Below, one piece after another: positions 1-10,300 of a DNA stretch of 17,788 nucleotides. Both the position numbers and the translations under genes were made by a program. The notes under the pieces are model-generated. The model searched no databases and was not told the DNA's origin. It was given only the letters and a program-made list of their open reading frames with translations. The stretch's first letter is position 1. Every line of letters begins with the position of its first letter. Origin of the DNA: Physocladia obscura (Eukaryota > Chytridiomycota > Chytridiomycetes > Chytridiales > Chytriomycetaceae); NCBI GenBank assembly GCA_027596945.1, contig JADGJH010000500.1, positions 1 to 17,788 on the forward strand, given 5' to 3'.

Positions 1-656
1 CCGTCTTTCACAGCTTTGCCCTTAATATTGTCTCAGAATGCAGCTAGTATATTCTGACCAACTTCTTCAACTGTGTTTCCTTCAACGGTTATGTGGGGCC
101 ATGCAATATTGCTGTGCTGGGAGAAAACTTTGGAGAAATGAGGAATAAAAAAACTTTTTCTCCTGCAAATTGCATTTGGTGCAAAACTCACAATATTTTA
201 TTTATCAAAAAACGCAATTTTTTGTCTGTCCCATTCACATTGAAAATAGCTGTAAGTCTTTCAAATTTGTTTCTTTCCTTTTCCATAAACTCTTTTATTA
301 TTTGATCAGTCTTGTCTATTGAAACTCGAGTTGGGGATAAAAATTTGCTGATGTCAATAGTTACAATTACTGTTATGTGTTATTTAAAACCCTGATTGGA
401 ATTTGGATCAGCAGGTTGTTTTGCTGCTGTTGACTTCTGTTATCACATTTTTGTTTTCCAAAAATGGTACAAACCATGTTGTGGATTGAAACAGTCGATT
501 TAGTTTATTTGTGTTGCTGGTAAATTAAAGTTAAATTAAGTTTCTTTGTTTGCTATAACTTCATTGCAATTACACATACACTGAGGTAAAATCAAATTCT
601 TCTTAGAATAACTGTGGAGACAATAGAGTAAGCTTGTTGAACAGAAAACTTTGATA
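1..656 (-). other. AT-rich region with a coding-like relic
   Basis: No intact gene is visible. On the minus strand, positions about 378 down to 33 read as protein-like sequence in two blocks. The first contains the stretch IDKTDQIIKEFMEKE and ends at a TGA. The second contains HITVEGNTVEEVGQNI and ends at a TGA at 33-35. The blocks fall into one frame only if 29 bases, running from a GTGAGT to a CAG, are removed. That is very short for a spliceosomal intron, so decay of an old gene or mobile element is at least as likely. I recognise no domain. An AATAAA on the minus strand (504-509) could serve the gene at 657-1586. Confidence 0.2.
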
Positions 657-1586
657 TTAGTGCAATGTCGAATTTGTAGCGTGCATAGTATCATTCATGA
701 CTTTGCGAACAACTCGATATGACATCTCCGGAACCCCGAAAACATTGCACACCGCAGCCATTCCCATTCCCTTGAATTTATCAACCACCAGCAGTTTTGT
801 GTTGAAAGGATCCTGCGCCGCGAAAATAAATACAGCAAACATTGCCAAACACGCAACCAGATTCACAGCCAAATGCACAGCCGTATATCTGTACAGCTTG
901 ACATTTCCCAACGAACAGACAAGAAACAAAATACCATACAGCACAAACTTTGTTCCTTGGAACGCAAGACCAAACTTAAAATCAGAGGAAAAAGTAACAT
1001 CTGAGATATTTTGCGTCGACAGTTGCTCAATAAAGAGAGTGGTCTCATAAACACCACCTGCATACAGCATTGTCGGGAGGAATGAGGCAACGATAATAAA
1101 ACCTGCAACAGGAGCATCAGCGAAGCCAATCACGCCCGCGACTAATGGAGCTATCATGATGCCGACGATGTATGCAGACAAGCCCGCGAAACCGGTACCG
1201 AGGGTGTCAAGTACGTAGTGGGAGAGCGCGTGGTTTTGCTTGGGGTAGTTGAATGTGAAGCAAATAATGACGGTGCAGACGCCGGTAGTGAGAAAGACGA
1301 GTGGAATGAGCGGAGCGACCGAACACATGCAAAGAAGGACGTGCTCCTTCTGTAGCAGCATCCAGCGCGCGACGGGTAACGTGGCGGCGATGGCGTAGAT
1401 AACAATAAGCGGGAAGAACGAGTCGAATATCTTCAGCGAAGGCCACGGCTTTTCTTCAGGAGAGTGCGTTTTGCGGCTGGATGACTGGGCACTTGCAGCC
1501 AGCTTGTTGTCGGGTTTCGTGTCACTGGAAGCGAAAACCGAACGAAGCGGCGTCGTTTCTAGCTTCTCGACATCTTTTTCCAACAT
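657..1586 (-). CDS. Unrecognised six-helix membrane protein, single exon
   Basis: The minus-strand frame is open from 1655 to 657, but its first ATG is at 1586-1584 (A at -3), giving 309 residues beginning MLEKDVEKLETTPLRS. The first 50 or so residues are hydrophilic and Ser/Lys/Glu-rich, so probably cytosolic. About six hydrophobic segments follow, at roughly residues 56-77, 83-111, 131-155, 160-180, 212-229 and 234-257. The last 50 residues are a basic tail with two NxT/S sites. There is no signal peptide and no motif of a known transporter, receptor or enzyme. Base composition is clearly less AT-rich than the flanks and there are no stops, so this looks like a functional host gene. Its neighbours give no functional clue: repeats lie upstream and AT-rich DNA downstream. 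It could be a lineage-specific membrane protein; the function is unknown. Confidence 0.7.
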   Translation of the reverse strand: MLEKDVEKLETTPLRSVFASSDTKPDNKLAASAQSSSRKTHSPEEKPWPSLKIFDSFFPLIVIYAIAATLPVARWMLLQKEHVLLCMCSVAPLIPLVFLTTGVCTVIICFTFNYPKQNHALSHYVLDTLGTGFAGLSAYIVGIMIAPLVAGVIGFADAPVAGFIIVASFLPTMLYAGGVYETTLFIEQLSTQNISDVTFSSDFKFGLAFQGTKFVLYGILFLVCSLGNVKLYRYTAVHLAVNLVACLAMFAVFIFAAQDPFNTKLLVVDKFKGMGMAAVCNVFGVPEMSYRVVRKVMNDTMHATNSTLH

Positions 1587-2512
1587 TTTTTGTTTTAATT
1601 GATTGGTTTGTTCAGGTTTTATGTTCACAATCAAAAAGCCAAACTTCCCAGAAAATTATCCATGCAGTACTTTTAACTTTCCCAGCTGATGGTGAGAGCT
1701 AATAAACGAATGAGAAAATGAAGAATCTTTTTGTCTTTCTTCTTCTTCGGGCAATGAATAATGCTTACTTGTCAAAAATTACCAAATGAGTTGGAAATCG
1801 AACCCTTTTCTTTAGAAAATTTTTCACAAGCCAAAACCAAATAATTGAGTAGCGGCAGTTTTCGTTGGTTAGAGCACTGCCATTCGCTGCTCTGTTTATT
1901 TATTCGATTTGATTTGATTTGCGGGACCATTATGAAATGGCGATTTGCCTTATTGCTAGCAACTAATTACCGTTTGTTTAACCATCTTCGATTTGGATAA
2001 GGCAGTTGCTTGAACTGATTTTGTGAAGCTTGGATGGCAATGCAGATTCGGAAGAAAACAAATTATTGACTTCATTCCTGTGTCACCAAGCCGCGTCCAA
2101 ACAATCCACAAGCCACAAATTGTACCTATCTTCATCCTCCTTTTGAAATATTTGCATAATTTCCTTACTTTTTCAAATGACTGTTGGCACTTTTCCATGT
2201 CATTCTTTGCTTTCTTCTTTGTAGTGATTGCTCTGAATAGACACATATTATAAAAATACCCGTATTTAACAAGGATACATTATTGAACAACTGAAGAAAC
2301 GCAGCAACAAAAAAAAACAAAACAAAAAAGTACCCAAACAAACACAAACAAAACAAGTATAGATACCCAATGTTTGTTAGCTGTTTAGAATCATCAATGG
2401 AAACAATGGTAAGAGTGTGAAATTATTTATTTATTGTACCTGTAGAGATTTGGGAATTTTGGTAACAATTTAAAAATTATTGCTGAATTGCCAAGAAAAT
2501 ATATTTAGAAGA
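1587..2512. other. AT-rich intergenic region, no gene seen
   Basis: Upstream flank of the membrane-protein gene. Open frames here (for example 1956-2253 on both strands) are short, low-complexity and lack protein-like composition. A GATTT-type tandem (about 1904-1919) and A-rich runs near 2308-2328 are simple repeats. No promoter motif can be assigned with confidence. Confidence 0.5.
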
Positions 2513-2841
2513 CTTCCAAAAATGTTTTAAACACAAAAGCCAAAATGTGTTTGTCCCTGGGGCTGGTGGCAGTTTGGTCTTGGTCCAAATTTGTTGAGAC
2601 CAAAAAATTGTTTGAACAATTGTGGTTCAGGACAAAACAAAAAACCAAAAATATTAATAAAATAAAATAAAACTGATAATACATTGCAAATGCAGGGAAA
2701 GGATGCAGTACAAGATGAAAAATACAAAGTTGGCTCAGCTGGATTTTTGGTTGTGTGATTTGGACTAAAAATGTGAACCAAACTGCCATTGGCTCCCAGG
2801 CCAAACACACTTTGGTTTTGTGGTTGGTTCATTTTTGGAAG
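2513..2841. mobile_element. MITE-like element with long imperfect terminal inverted repeats
   Basis: The left arm (2513 to about 2612) and the reverse complement of the right arm (about 2740-2841) align along nearly their whole length. Both begin CTTCCAAAAATG, both continue through an ACACAAAA/CCACAAAA-type stretch and TGTGTTTG, both contain TGGCAGTTTGGT, and both end near GTCCAAAT and ACCAAAAA. Weaker similarity continues outward, so the true ends may lie near 2478 and 2886. The centre (about 2613-2739) is A/T-rich and non-coding. An inverted-repeat element of about 330-400 bp without a transposase is what a miniature inverted-repeat transposable element or foldback element looks like. I could not define a target-site duplication. 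Which transposase mobilised it is unknown; the nearby pogo-like relic is a candidate only by proximity. Confidence 0.65.
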
Positions 2842-3380
2842 CCTTATATTGTATTTTTTGCAGTATTTCACAATCAAAAAGAGCCAGCTCAAATTGCATA
2901 CACAAGTCAATTAAAAACCTTTTTATTTCAAAACTGCTGAATTTGATAATGATTTGAATAACTAGATACACTTTTTTAAACATTTGGGTAAAAAAATGAA
3001 ATTTGTCCCCCTAATGTAATGCTAATATTTGGCTTTTATGCAAACTTGTTGATTGCTTCACTCACCAGACACTCTCACTATGCACTTATGCCGTTTTCTT
3101 TGCTTCTATTGTTTATTTTACTTGTTCAGAGTATTATTTTATTTTCAATATTGCTTCATCAAGCTACAGAATGCGCTATTGAGTGACTTTTCTCTTCTGA
3201 CCAAAAAATTTCTTAAACAACCAACAACAAAATTAAGTTAAAGCAACACCATCAATGAACAAAAAACATAGCAGCTCCCAAAATCACAAATCAAATTTGT
3301 TTTTATTTAATAAATGATATCACAGAGAAAGAAAAGAATAGAAGTAAAACCAACAATATAGTTGTCAAAGTAGAGCAAAC
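2842..3380. other. AT-rich spacer, no gene seen
   Basis: Apart from the possible outer end of the inverted-repeat element (to about 2886), I see only AT-rich sequence with short hydrophobic or low-complexity frames, such as 3053-3241 on the plus strand. The 3' end of the neighbouring transposase element should lie here, but I could not identify a terminal repeat. Confidence 0.4.
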
Positions 3381-5064
3381 TTAAGCACATGTCTTAATAT
3401 GATCATCCATTTGAATTTTGTTGCAATTTTTACAGCCAGGACAGAAACAAAAGGCATGGCATTTTGTGCATATGCTCCAGGTTGTGCTGCGGTGCCATGT
3501 TTTGGTGCAGCATCCATTTTCATTTGTGCTGTTGCAATGAAAAACAGTTGTTGTCTTGGCATTTTTCTTGTCAATTTTTGCTTGCTTCCTAGCTTGAATT
3601 TGTTCTGTAGATACTATTTCTTTGTTGTGTTTGGCATTGACAGCTTTCTGTTGGCTTCAGTGAAGTTCATTAAAACTATAATCATTCCTCTGGATTTGCA
3701 TTAACTTTCTTGACCTGTTAGTGTGAAGCTGACAATTCAAATACACTGATGATTGCTTTTGCTATGGCATCAGTTTGTCCAATTTTGCTTTTTGAGTGTT
3801 TACATTGTCCATTGCATTTCGAACAATGATTTTCTTATCAAATGGAAAAATTCCTGTACACTCAAACAATGACTGAATAATATGCAACAAAATTGACTCT
3901 CAAGCTTCAATAGCAATTGAGATAAGTTCTTCACCCACTTTTGCCAGTGCTTTTGTGGTAAAACTTCGTTTTTCTTGATATAATCTACAGATCTTATGTT
4001 TCATATTTGCAAAGACCAATGAGTCCAATGGCTGCAAGAAATGGGTTGTGTTTGGTGGCAAAAAGAACCCAACAATTTGTGTCTCAAAGCACTGTGTGAG
4101 AATGTCAACCGTTCTGTGCACACCAAGATCATCACACAAAAGAACTGGGGAGTCCATTGTGTTGTTCTGACCAAACTGCCTTCAGATCAACCAAAATAGC
4201 ACGCCATTGCACCTCTGTCACATATCCTGTTTTACTAAACGTGAAGAATGTGGGAGTGATGTTTTTGTGTTGCATATGAGTCATTTTGCTTTGTAATTGG
4301 ATGTTTGCAAATTTGACAGGTAAGACAAAAACATCCATTATTCGCTTCCCACTTGCAGTAACAAATGGAATAAGGCTGGTGTATTGTCCTCTATCACTTT
4401 AAATCTCATTTAGATATGAAATATTGACACTAACAAGGGCCTTTGATTGTGAGTTATCAGTCTGTAATTTAATTTGCATTTCATCAACATTCATTATATT
4501 TTTCCAACTGTAGCCATTATTGTTCATCCAGAGCTCAAAATTTTCTACCCACATTTGCACCAACTCAAGATTAAGGTGGCTTGTTTGAGCCACAGTTGTT
4601 GTCTTAGTGTGTTTGAAAGTGACAGTGTTTTTGTGCATGACAAACTTGTTGAACCATGACTTTGCTGACCATCCAACTTCCCCATGAACTTGTGAATTGT
4701 ATCTTGAGACTAAATGAATAAAGTCTATGTGTCCCATTGGGTGGTGGCATAAGGATCACACCTTGGCAAAGGCAGCAAAGATTTCTTCTTCATCAGTTAA
4801 CTTTTGGTTGGCATTGGTTTTTCCTGGGTGGCTTTCCATCTGTCTATACACTGATCTGGCAGCTTTTTTTGATATATTCTTTGACTCACTGAGATCTTTG
4901 GCAGCCTTGTTGACTGAAATGTCATTGTTAACAGATGAACTAATTTCCTTAAAAATGGCGCAGTTTTGCTCCAATTGTCTCAGGCTCTTGTGGATAGATC
5001 TGCGAGTTGGTGTAATTTCAGATAATACTGAGTGCAATGATGTAAAGTTGACACAGAATGAGTT
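3381..5064 (-). pseudogene. Decayed pogo/Tigger-like DDE transposase
   Basis: Read on the minus strand, this is a transposase of about 550 codons. The N-terminal part (about 5037-4760) resembles a Psq-type helix-turn-helix, with a stretch like ISVNKAAKDLSESKNISKK. The catalytic core has an aspartate in NVDE (4483-4485), a second in LLCDDLGVH (about 4128-4133), and LPPNTTHFLQPLD with its aspartate at 4023-4025, the layout of the DDE_1 family. An aromatic TGIFPFD stretch follows. The C-terminus (about 3545-3381) is Cys-rich (CFHC, CC, CTKCHAFCFCPGCKNC), probably zinc-binding, and ends at TAA 3381-3383. Damage: in-frame stops at 4756-4758, 4399-4401, 3900-3902 and 3762-3764, a frameshift near 4155, and no ATG in the expected N-terminal part. 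It cannot make a full transposase. Family assignment is by motif, from reading alone. Confidence 0.85.
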
Positions 5065-6730
5065 TTATTTAAAAAATAGATCTTTATTGGTTGTTAAAGA
5101 AATTTTTGGCCAGAAGAGAAAGATCACTCATTGTAAACATAGTGTTAGAATTTTGTTTAGAACATCAGGGAATTCACAGAATCACAATAAATTTTGGAGG
5201 TAGTATAAATAATTACGCTTTATGCAAACTTTTTTTGTTTAAAATGAATTAAGAACTTACAAAATGGCTTCTTCTGAAAAGAAAATATATCACCAAGTCA
5301 TTTCAATCTTTCTTGAAACTTTCTCCAGCAGCATTCTATTGCCATGCCATTCAATGCAACTGTTTTACCTGTTGTCAAGCCTTCTGTTGTTGTTGATGCA
5401 TATAAAGCTTGAAAAGGCATGGAATATTGTACTGCCAAAGTTAAAAAGCAATGCTGTTATCACCAAAAACAAGTGTTTGGATAAAATAGTGCCTCCTATA
5501 GAAAATGAATATGTGAAGCATTGAAACTTTAATGATATTGAAAATTGCCATTTCTATGACTATGCCCTAATAATTTGTGCTTTATGCAACACAATTGAAT
5601 CTTTTAAACATATTTAAGGTACCAGAAGGAATCAGATTTTATCTTGAAAGTTGAAAAGACATGAAACTATTTGAATTTATTGATTGTTAAAAATTAGTGT
5701 TGATCAAAAACTGGGATGATGTCAAATGGATTTTAAAAGTTATCAATTTTGTGTCTGATTTGTCTTCATAAAGTCAAAATTGTTTATTACATGTTTAGTG
5801 GAAAGTGTAAATTCTTCTTCAACTGAAATGAGTATTTTTTTTGTTTTTGCTAAGAAACAAAGCTTGAACCTCACTAATGTTGAATCCAGGAGCAGATAAT
5901 AGTCCATTGTCTATGTTTATGTGAACAGGTGTGTCAGTTGCTTGGATTCCCTTTGGTTTATTTGATTCAAATGCTGCCTTATGAAATAGAAAGTAATTCA
6001 ATCAGACAATAAGATTGGTACCAGAGTTTTTTATCAACCTTCCATAATTTTGAAATATCTCGTAACTCATTGTGACAAATGTTGACACAATTTTAGTCCA
6101 TCACTGAATATCATTTGTGGTTGATGTTACATAATTTTGTATTCCAATACCACCTCTTGAACCCTGCTGGTTCATTTAAAGGCACTGTTTCAAATATCAC
6201 ATTCCCACATCATAAATTGTTGCATGCTATTTGTGGTTCAGAAATAACAATGACCAACACGAGATATGTGGGAGACAATTATTTGCTTGTCCCTGTAAAG
6301 GCATCAAACAATTTGGTCAATGAAGTGTTTGGCACACAAAATTTCAAAATCCACAAAATTGATTGAAACTATGAATAAATGTATTAAACATTTTGACTGC
6401 TTAGAAAGATTCTAGTGGCATTGATATTTGGACCACAAAAACCAGAGGTATTTTATTGAACTTCCCATTTGAAATCCACTGGCTGACTTCAGTATGAAAT
6501 AGCTCTGAATATTCTTAATGTTCAAAATGAATCTTTGGGGCTACAACTGCTTTCAAAATGATTTAGAAAATGAAAAATGCTGATTTTTATAAATTTTTCG
6601 TTGATACTGAATAATACTTGCAAATTCAAGCTGCATTAAAAGACCAGTATTTACATGTATTTTCAAGTGCAAACAATAATCTAAAAATTGGTTTTTATTC
6701 TCTGGTTTGAAGTATAATTTGTTTTTGTTT

Positions 6731-6739
6731 TTTGGCGCC
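6731..6739 (+). promoter_or_regulatory. E2F-like site TTTGGCGCC upstream of chitin synthase
   Basis: TTTGGCGC fits the TTTSSCGC E2F consensus exactly and is embedded in the GGCGCC palindrome, a rare GC patch in very AT-rich DNA about 250 bp before the start codon. E2F factors are known to persist in some early-diverging fungi. Whether this site is used is inference from one short match. Confidence 0.25.
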
Positions 6740-6933
6740 GAAACAAAAAAAAAAAAAAAAATCTCTCGTAGAACAAAAAGAAGAGGATTTGAACTTCAAG
6801 GCTTCTTCTTGAACCACAGCCATCAGCCGACAAGCCAGCAAGGGAGGCCACATCGCTGCAACAAACAACAAACATATAGACATCAAAATAATTGGTATAC
6901 ATTGCATAATCAACTTCAAGCAAGCACACAGTA

Positions 6934-6969
6934 ATGTAAGTAGAGAGCCAAGAGTTGATGGAAGATTAA
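6934..6969 (+). promoter_or_regulatory. Two tiny upstream ORFs before chitin synthase
   Basis: An ATG directly followed by TAA lies at 6934-6939 (a start-stop element), and a second ATG at 6958 gives a three-residue frame (MED) ending at TAA 6967-6969. Both precede the main ATG at 6989. If the transcript starts upstream of them they would lower translation of the main frame. The GTAAGTA overlapping the first uORF (6936-6942) could instead be the donor of a 5' UTR intron. Confidence 0.3.
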
Positions 6970-6988
6970 CGAGGGGAAAACGCACAGC

Positions 6989-7386
6989 ATGCACAGCAGC
7001 CAACAGCACACGCATGGCAAGGGAGGCAAGGGGGGCGGAGTGGGGGCGGCGGCGGACGACGTTGCGCAGTTGTTTGCGGGGCGCAGTGCGTATGCCAGCA
7101 GCGATTCGGAGACGGACGCACGCGCGGTGGCGGAGCTGCTGCGGGCGCGCATCGAGGCGCGGCCGCCGCAGCTGGCCACGCGCATTGGCAGCACGGCGCT
7201 GGTGCTCGTCAACCCCGTCAGCCCGCAGTTGGCCGCCGCCGCCGCCGCCAGCAGCGCCGCAAACCTGTCGCTGCTGCTCGACACGTCTGCGCCGCCAAAT
7301 GCCCTCCCGCCGCACATTGCCGCGCTCGCAAACAGCGTCTTTTTTCATATGTTGCGCGAACAGCATGACCAGTCTGTTCTCTTTCT
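6989..7386 (+). other. GC-rich first exon of the chitin synthase
   Basis: This exon encodes residues 1-132 plus two bases of the leucine before the P-loop. It is extremely G/C-rich, with runs such as GGCGGCGGCGG and GCCGCCGCCGCC, while the DNA on either side is AT-rich. It encodes a Gly/Lys-rich start, a poly-alanine run, and the first strands of the myosin head. Because of the composition several other frames on both strands are also open here (for example 6695-7366 minus); they lack any family signature and I treat them as by-products. Confidence 0.85.
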
Positions 7387-10300
7387 GTAAGTCTGGCTAC
7401 CCCTTTCCCCCCTGGAAAAGTAGTGTGTTAAATGCTCGTGTCTCAATTAATTTTTTTTTCCCTTTTTTTTCCTGTCAGCGGCGAAACTGGCTCCGGAAAG
7501 TCAGAAGCTAGAAAGCAATTCACAGCATATATTTGTTCCCTCAGCAAATCATCAAAGAAAAAGTCCAAAGTCATTTCTGGCGTTACGAAATCTGAAATGC
7601 TGCTCGATGCCTTTGGCCACGCCACGACCATCGACAATCCAAATTCGTCGCGTTTCGGTCGCTACACGGAGTACCAGTTTGACGACCGCGGCAAGTTGAT
7701 GGGTGCAAAACTTCTCACATATCTTTTGGAAAAATCTCGAGTTGTGAATTCAAATCATGAAGACGGAAGAAACTTCCACGCATTTTATTGGCTTCTTGCG
7801 GGCGCTTTACCAGAAGAGCGAAACATGTTTTATTTGCAAGACGCCTTGAATTTTCCGTGTTTGACTCCTCCCAAAGGTTCCAAGGTTTCGGTTGCTGTCA
7901 GAAACTCTTCTACTGATGCCGCAAATTTTCAAATATTGCGCGAAAATATGAAATCTGTCGGAATCGGCAAACGTCAACAAAGCGCCATTTTTCAAGCACT
8001 TGCTGCTATTCTGCATTTGTCAACAATTACTTTTATGGATGACCCCAACAAAGTCAACGAGGCATGTGAAGTTAAAAATCACGAAAGTCTTGCGCATGCT
8101 GCCTCACTTCTCGGTGTTGATGCCGTTAATTTGGAATATTCACTCACGTACAAGACTAAACTCATCCGCAAAGAGCTTTGCACAATATATTTGAACGCAT
8201 CAGACGCCGGAAAACAGCGCGATTCTCTTGCCACAACGCTCTACTCGCTCGTTTTCGAATGGATTGTGGAGCATCTCAACACACGTCTTGATCATGAAGA
8301 TTGCTCAACATTTATTGGCACTTTGGACTTGTCTGGATTTCAAGACTATAAAGTGAACAAGTTTGAGCAGCTTTTGTACAATTTTGCAAACGAAAAACTT
8401 CATGCTCACTATCGCCATCGCGCATTTGACGAATCTCATGCAGAATACATGAGCGAATCCATCACAACACCGATGCGCAACCCTTCAGCAGGTCTTCCCA
8501 AAACTCCAACTGACTCACTAAAGCTTTTCACTGGCGGCGAAAAAGATGTGGCGGGTATGATACCCCTCATTGAAGCTGAGTCCCAGCGCGCAGCCCTAAA
8601 GGGTGACGCGCACCTTATCAATGTGTTCAACGAAAAACTACAATCCAACCCATGTTTTGCGGCATCGCTGAAGCCTGGCGCAACTGCGACTATATTTAGC
8701 GTGCGCCACTATGCAGGACTTGTGGAATACGATGCTTCGGGACTCTCGGAAAGGAACATTGATGCAGCAATTGCAACAGACTTTATTTCACTCTTTCGCG
8801 GAAATGGGGCAGATGTCAGACCGTCTGAAAACTCTTTTGTACGGTCTTTATTTTCTGGTTCTGGTGTACAAAGTGATGCGAATGGCGAACAGCAGCTAAA
8901 TATGAGCCCAATGAGGAAACCAAGTGTCAAGAATTTGCCTCAAAGTAGCAGCGCGAAAACAGTTGGAAAGGAAGATAGAAATATTGCTGCTGCATTTGAT
9001 GCTTCTTTGAATGAACTTTTCTCAACCTTGTCGGACACTGTTTCGTGGCAAATTTTTTGCATTAAACCGAATGAGGATTTGGTATATATATATTTTTTTT
9101 TGTATTTTTTTCTTCTTTTTTGTCTAACAATAAAAAAGGTTGATGATGAGTTTGATATTCGCACCGTTGCTGGGCAGCTTGGATACATGTACATCCCGCA
9201 ACTTGCTCAGTCAAAAACATGGGACTACACGTCAAGCATGACTTTTGACGATTTCAAAACTCGATATCGTCTGATTGTGGAACCTCTTGGATTGGATATG
9301 AGTCATGGAACAAAAGCATTATGTCGCGAATATGTCAATGCAACAAATCGAACTCAAAAAGAAATCGCCGTTGGAAATTCGCGTGTTTTTTTTTCGGAAT
9401 CAGTTTTTCGCAGCATTGAAAACGAGCTTCTTGTAATTGAGAAAGCAATACATGATGAAGTCAAAGCTCAACGCAAAAGTCAAACATCTTCGTCCTCCAA
9501 TGGAGACCGTTCTCGTACCGGCAAATTCAATGACGACGAATCAGTCTCTGGGAGTGCATATTACGACGACGGTTCGTTTGCTGATGAGCTTGAATCGCAC
9601 TTCGAGTCAGAATTTCAGTTTAATCCCTCGATTTCTGGAAAAGGTACCCCTGGAGACATTGAAATGGGCCGATTGAATGCAAACCGTTTTGCATCAGGCT
9701 CGACTGCGCCGCTCTTGACTGGACAAGGAAATGACGAAGAAAAGGGGGTACCAGCAAAAAAGAAGATGAGTCGATCACGGTGTCGTTGGGTTGCTTTAAC
9801 TTGGTGTTTGACATTTTGGGTTCCAAGTCCATGTTTATCTCTTTGTGGAATGAAGCGTCCAGACATTAGAATGGCGTGGAGAGAGAAACTTGCGCTCTGT
9901 ATTCTCATTATGTTTATGTGCGCTCTGATGCTTTTTTTCATTATTGGATTCGGTATGCTAATTTGCCCGGCGGAGAATGTCTACTCTGCCTTTGAGTTGA
10001 GCAGTTACACAAGCATTACTGATCCGTGGGTGTATGCGAACGGGATTGTTTATCGGATTGGAGGCATTGTAAGCAACCACTACAGTGCCTATAATATCGC
10101 AAAGTACAACTGGGATACAATTGTTGGCCTGGATGTGAGCTCCTACTTTTACAAGAACCAAAACTTTGGAATGTATTGCCCTGGTCTTACTACCCCAGAA
10201 AGTACATGGGATAATTTAGCGACCCGTACAAGTGGGTTATATGCTCACAATGCTACAAGTACTGATGGAACAATGAGGCACTATTTGGAGTTTATGAATC

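Larger units (their letters stand above)
5065..6988. other. AT-rich region upstream of the chitin synthase gene; unidentified fragments
   Basis: No intact gene is seen. Three short stretches have protein-like composition but no recognisable family: 5264-5524 (+, hydrophobic middle), 5819-6001 (-, containing NIDNGLLSAPGFNISEVQAL) and 6115-6366 (+, containing TMTNTRYVGDNYLLVPVKAS). They may be remnants of mobile elements. A 17-base poly-A run lies at 6745-6761. The last 250 bases are presumably the promoter and 5' UTR of the chitin synthase gene. Confidence 0.4.

Noticed and set aside
1862..1915. tRNA-like sequence: GTTGGTTAGAGCACTGC resembles a tRNA D-arm, followed by TTCGATT.
   Set aside because: No matching acceptor stem, anticodon arm or proper T-arm can be folded around it.
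3031..5240. TTTATGCAAAC near both ends of the transposase relic, as possible terminal repeats.
   Set aside because: Both copies are in the same orientation and short, so they are not terminal inverted repeats.
6695..7366. 223-codon minus-strand frame overlapping exon 1.
   Set aside because: Arg/Ala-rich, low complexity, explained by the high G/C content opposite a real exon.
7014..7511. 165-codon plus-strand frame overlapping exon 1 and intron 1.
   Set aside because: Arg-rich shadow of the GC-rich exon; lacks myosin motifs, whereas the frame from 6989 has them.
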